Of a DNA stretch of 17,174 bases, positions 14,944-17,174 are shown piece after piece. Source of the DNA: an uncultured Alphaproteobacteria bacterium (GTDB taxonomy: Bacteria > Pseudomonadota > Alphaproteobacteria > Rhizobiales > Ancalomicrobiaceae). How positions within the stretch are numbered: the stretch's first letter is position 1; every line of letters begins with the position of its first letter. The DNA lies in contig CALBKH010000125.1 in the NCBI GenBank assembly GCA_937892955.1, positions 1-17,174 of the forward strand, read 5' to 3'. Both the position numbers and the translations under genes were made by a program. Under the pieces are notes generated by a model. The model was not told the origin of the DNA. It saw nothing but the letters and a program-made list of their open reading frames with translations, and made no database searches.

Positions 14944-15645
14944 ATGCCGTTTCGCTCCGAACGATCCCATCTCGTGCCGCCCCGTCGTGCCGCGCTGCGG
15001 CGTGTGATCGGCCTCGTTTTCGGGGCGATCGTCGTCGCCACGGCGGTGAACGGGCCGGTGCGGGCGGCGGAGCCGGGGAAGATCCGGGTCGTCGCCCTCG
15101 GCGACAGCCTGACCGCCGGTTACGGCCTGCCGAAAGGCCAAGGCTTCGCCCCACGGCTGGAGGCGGCGTTGACGGCGGCGGGTCATCACGTCGAAGTGAT
15201 CGACGCCGGTGTCTCGGGCGACACCACCGACGCCGGGCTGGCGCGGCTCGACTGGTCGGTGCCGGCGGATGCGCAGGCGGTGATCGTCGAACTCGGCGCC
15301 AACGACGCGTTGCGCGGCCTGCCGCCGGCGGAGACGCGCAAGAACCTCGACGCCATCGTCGCACGGCTGACGGCGCGCGGGCAGAAGGTGCTGGTCGCCG
15401 GGATGCTGGCGCCGCGCAATCTCGGCGAGACCTATGCGAAGGCCTTCGATCCGATCTTCGCCGAGGTGGCGCAGGCGCACGGGGCGCTCTTCTATCCGTT
15501 CTTCCTCGACGGCGTCGCGCTCGAGGCGAACCTCGTCCAGCCGGACGGACTGCACCCGACCGCCGAGGGCGTCGAGGTGATCGTCACCCGCATCCTGCCG
15601 AGCGTGCGTGATCTTCTGGCACGCGTCGGCTCCACCCGACCCTGA
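14944..15645 (+). CDS. tesA: TesA-like GDSL-family arylesterase / thioesterase I / lysophospholipase
   Basis: The 233-residue secreted SGNH hydrolase has a basic n-region (about 1-20) and hydrophobic core VIGLVFGAIVVATAV, with probable signal cleavage after VRA or VRAA (about 41-42), so it should be periplasmic. The mature part begins IRVVALGDSLTAGYGLPKGQ with nucleophile S55. Block II is DAGVSGDTT (oxyanion glycine), block III is ELGANDALRG with N120, and block V is QPDGLHPTAEG with D201 and H204, so the whole catalytic set is present. Such enzymes cleave acyl-CoA thioesters, lysophospholipids and aryl esters. ATG 14944 is followed by a rather long n-region; an in-frame GTG at 14974 would also leave a good signal peptide. 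It is divergent from the YbbA/YbbP-type transporter, and the aldo/keto reductase follows within 25 bases. Confidence 0.9.
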   Translation: MPFRSERSHLVPPRRAALRRVIGLVFGAIVVATAVNGPVRAAEPGKIRVVALGDSLTAGYGLPKGQGFAPRLEAALTAAGHHVEVIDAGVSGDTTDAGLARLDWSVPADAQAVIVELGANDALRGLPPAETRKNLDAIVARLTARGQKVLVAGMLAPRNLGETYAKAFDPIFAEVAQAHGALFYPFFLDGVALEANLVQPDGLHPTAEGVEVIVTRILPSVRDLLARVGSTRP

Positions 15646-15668
15646 TGTTCCCAGCCGCGAGAGGCCCC

Positions 15669-16721
15669 ATGCGTCGCACCCGTCTCGGCCGTACCGATCT
15701 CACCATTCCCACCGTCTGCCTCGGCACCATGACCTTCGGCGAGCAGAACACCGAAGCCGAGGGTCATGCCCAGCTCGACCGGGCGCTCGATCACGGCATC
15801 GATTTCCTCGACACCGCCGAACTCTATTCGATCCCGCCGAAGCCGGAGACGCAGGGGCGCACCGAGGAGATCGTCGGCTCGTGGATGAAGGCGCGGGGCA
15901 ATCGCGACCGGATCACGGTGGCGACCAAGGTCTGCGGCCGGTCCGACATGGCGTGGTTCCGCGACGACGGCTCGCCGACGCGGCTCACCCGCGTCCATGT
16001 CGACGAGGCGGTGTTCAAGAGCCTGAAGCGGCTCGGCATCGACACCATCGATCTCTATCAGGTGCACTGGCCGGAGCGGCGGGTGCCGGGCTTCGGCGCC
16101 AACCCGACGATCTGGACCGATCCCGGGCGTTCGGCCGACGAGGCATCGATCGAGGAGACGCTGGAGGCGCTCGCGGCGCACGTGAAGGCCGGCCGCATCC
16201 GTCACATCGGCCTGTCCAACGAGTCGACCTGGGGGGTGATGCGCTGGCTGCGCGCGGCGGAGGTCACCGGCGGTCCGCGCATCGTGTCGATCCAGAACGC
16301 CTACAATCTGCTGAACCGCACGTTCGAGGTGAACCTCGCCGAGGCCTGCGGCCGTGAGGACGTGTCGCTGCTCGCCTATTCGCCGCTCGGCCAGGGCTAT
16401 CTCACCGGCAAGTATCTCGACGGGGCGCGGCCGGCGGGGGCTCGCACCACGCTCTTCAACCGCGGTCAACGCTACGAGCGGCCGAACGCAGATGCGGCGA
16501 TCCGCGCCCATGTCGATCTGGCGGCGAAGCTCGGGGTCTCGCCGGCGACGCTGGCGCTCGCCTTCGTCGGCTCGCGTGCCTGTGTCGCCTCGACGATCAT
16601 CGGCGCCACCACCCTGGCGCAGCTCGACGAGGACCTCGCCGCCTTCGATTTCGAGATCACGGCGGAGATCGCCGCCGAGATCGATGCGATCCACCTGCGC
16701 TTCCCGAACTGCTGTCCGTGA
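15669..16721 (+). CDS. NADP(H)-dependent aldo/keto reductase, Tas-like
   Basis: The 350-residue TIM-barrel oxidoreductase has the opening MRRTRLGRTDLTIPTVCLGT MTFGEQNTEAEG, which resembles E. coli Tas. The catalytic tetrad is visible: D48 and Y53 in FLDTAELY, K87 in VATKV, H133 in QVHWPE. NADPH-binding parts follow in IRHIGLSNEST, LLAYSPLGQGYLTGKY and the C-terminal STIIGATTLAQLDEDL. It should reduce aldehydes or ketones in the cytoplasm; the natural substrate of Tas-like enzymes is not settled. ATG 15669 is preferred because it has GAGAGG 5 bases upstream and matches family N-termini. ATG 15645, overlapping the tesA stop, would add eight residues (MFPAARGP). Probably co-transcribed with the tesA-like gene, although no metabolic link is evident. 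Confidence 0.92.
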   Translation: MRRTRLGRTDLTIPTVCLGTMTFGEQNTEAEGHAQLDRALDHGIDFLDTAELYSIPPKPETQGRTEEIVGSWMKARGNRDRITVATKVCGRSDMAWFRDDGSPTRLTRVHVDEAVFKSLKRLGIDTIDLYQVHWPERRVPGFGANPTIWTDPGRSADEASIEETLEALAAHVKAGRIRHIGLSNESTWGVMRWLRAAEVTGGPRIVSIQNAYNLLNRTFEVNLAEACGREDVSLLAYSPLGQGYLTGKYLDGARPAGARTTLFNRGQRYERPNADAAIRAHVDLAAKLGVSPATLALAFVGSRACVASTIIGATTLAQLDEDLAAFDFEITAEIAAEIDAIHLRFPNCCP

Positions 16722-16755
16722 GGATGCGTGAGGATACGGCCGGGAGCGGTGGCGA

Positions 16756-17028
16756 TCAGGCGTTCTCGAGGGCGCCGCCGTCGTCGGCTTCCGGCGTCGT
16801 CGGCTTCGCCCGTTCGGCGAGGAGATTGGCGGCGAAATAGGAGCTCTGCACCGCCAGCCAGAACGCGGCGTAGTCCCAGAGCACGTCGGGGTCGATGCGG
16901 CGAACCGTGGCGAGGACGAGGAGCGGCAGGGCGACCGAGGAGACGAGGAACGCACCGAGGCTGTCCACGCGCAGGCGCCTGGACAGGAACCAACCGACGA
17001 GGAGCCCTGCAACGGCCCAGACGATCAT
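16756..17028 (-). CDS. Small hypothetical inner-membrane protein
   Basis: I do not recognise this 90-residue protein. It starts at ATG 17028 behind a strong ribosome-binding site (GGAGGAAGC), which supports translation. Three hydrophobic segments are visible: about 2-16 (IVWAVAGLLVGWFLS), 24-41 (LGAFLVSSVALPLLVLAT) and 50-70 (WDYAAFWLAVQSSYFAANLL). A basic RRLR loop lies between the first two, and a polar, acidic C-terminus rich in T, P, E and D follows. By the positive-inside rule the RRLR loop would be cytoplasmic. It converges with the aldo/keto reductase, 34 bases apart. The upstream 146 bases to the window end hold its presumed promoter; nothing else is identified there. Confidence 0.7.
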   Translation of the reverse strand: MIVWAVAGLLVGWFLSRRLRVDSLGAFLVSSVALPLLVLATVRRIDPDVLWDYAAFWLAVQSSYFAANLLAERAKPTTPEADDGGALENA

Positions 17029-17174
17029 GCTTCCTCCGCCAAGGATGCGTGGACGGTGAGCTTCGAAACAACATGGTTAACACGAGCGGCCGATCTCGAG
17101 AACCGCTCGGCCACTTCTGCGACGCTCGACCGCCCCGATTTTCCGTGAAATTCCGCGTTTTCAACCGCAGGCGG

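Noticed and set aside
14110..15555. Upstream extension of the permease frame suggesting a 1348-residue fusion protein
   Set aside because: The extra 482 codons lie over the ABC ATPase gene in another phase and antisense to tesA, and are arginine/proline/histidine-rich without resemblance to proteins. The GTGA overlap gives the natural start.
16718..16737. Tandem near-duplicate of 10 bases (GTGAGGATGC / GTGAGGATAC) at the reductase stop codon
   Set aside because: Two copies, very short, probably chance or a trivial slippage duplication; no function suggested.
15492..17012. A 506-codon minus-strand frame opposite the aldo/keto reductase
   Set aside because: Antisense shadow; the reductase on the plus strand has all catalytic residues. 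The real minus-strand gene here is the small membrane protein in a different phase.
17040..17125. tRNA-like sequence on the minus strand (AAGTGGCCGAGCGGTTC resembles the D-arm of tRNA-Ser)
   Set aside because: No matching acceptor stem, no proper T-arm and no plausible anticodon stem at the required distances; only the D-arm motif is shared.
1..17174. CRISPR arrays, riboswitches, toxin-antitoxin pairs, phage or defence genes
   Set aside because: I looked for regularly spaced repeats, small overlapping gene pairs and recognisable defence domains on both strands and saw none that could be supported.

Overview
The window is high-GC DNA with alphaproteobacterial-type genes. The best taxonomic clue is a 556-residue acyl-CoA dehydrogenase closely resembling (2S)-methylsuccinyl-CoA dehydrogenase (Mcd), an enzyme of the ethylmalonyl-CoA pathway of glyoxylate-shunt-lacking alphaproteobacteria such as Rhodobacter and Methylobacterium. 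The Bax-inhibitor-1-like protein and the lolD/ybbA-like transporter next to a TesA-type esterase fit this. The genus cannot be fixed from the sequence alone.

Left part (about 1-7515): an accessory, mobile-element-bounded region. It opens with the 5' part of an IS256-family transposase on the minus strand, broken by an in-frame stop and losing similarity to the family near base 55. Next comes a compact plus-strand operon, tetR - membrane fusion protein - RND pump (731-5710), whose genes are separated by 1 nt or overlap by 4 nt. A palindrome 13 nt before the tetR start is a likely autoregulatory operator. No outer-membrane channel gene is present, so the pump would need a TolC-like partner encoded elsewhere. 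To the right is a degenerate IS3-family element (proposed limits 5911-7329, imperfect 17-bp inverted ends TGA...TCA). Its orfA is intact; orfB has a one-base deletion and a premature stop. The element carries three long stem-loops near its ends and appears to truncate a small minus-strand gene.

Right part (about 7570-17174): ordinary chromosomal genes. On the minus strand lie mcd with a clear intrinsic terminator, an EamA/DMT-family permease, a Bax-inhibitor-1/YccA-family membrane protein with its own terminator and a plausible promoter, and an ABC permease-ATPase pair of the YbbP/YbbA type. Divergent from this pair is a TesA-like GDSL esterase followed by a Tas-like aldo/keto reductase, both on the plus strand. 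A small unrecognised membrane protein lies on the minus strand at the end. The ybbA-ybbP/tesA divergent arrangement is the one known from E. coli.

I found no convincing new multi-gene system. The observations most worth checking are the stem-loop architecture of the IS3-type element, the IS-flanked efflux operon with its single-aspartate (CusA-like) proton-relay motif and candidate operator, and the terminator that is read as the N-terminus of the EamA gene if its first ATG is used.
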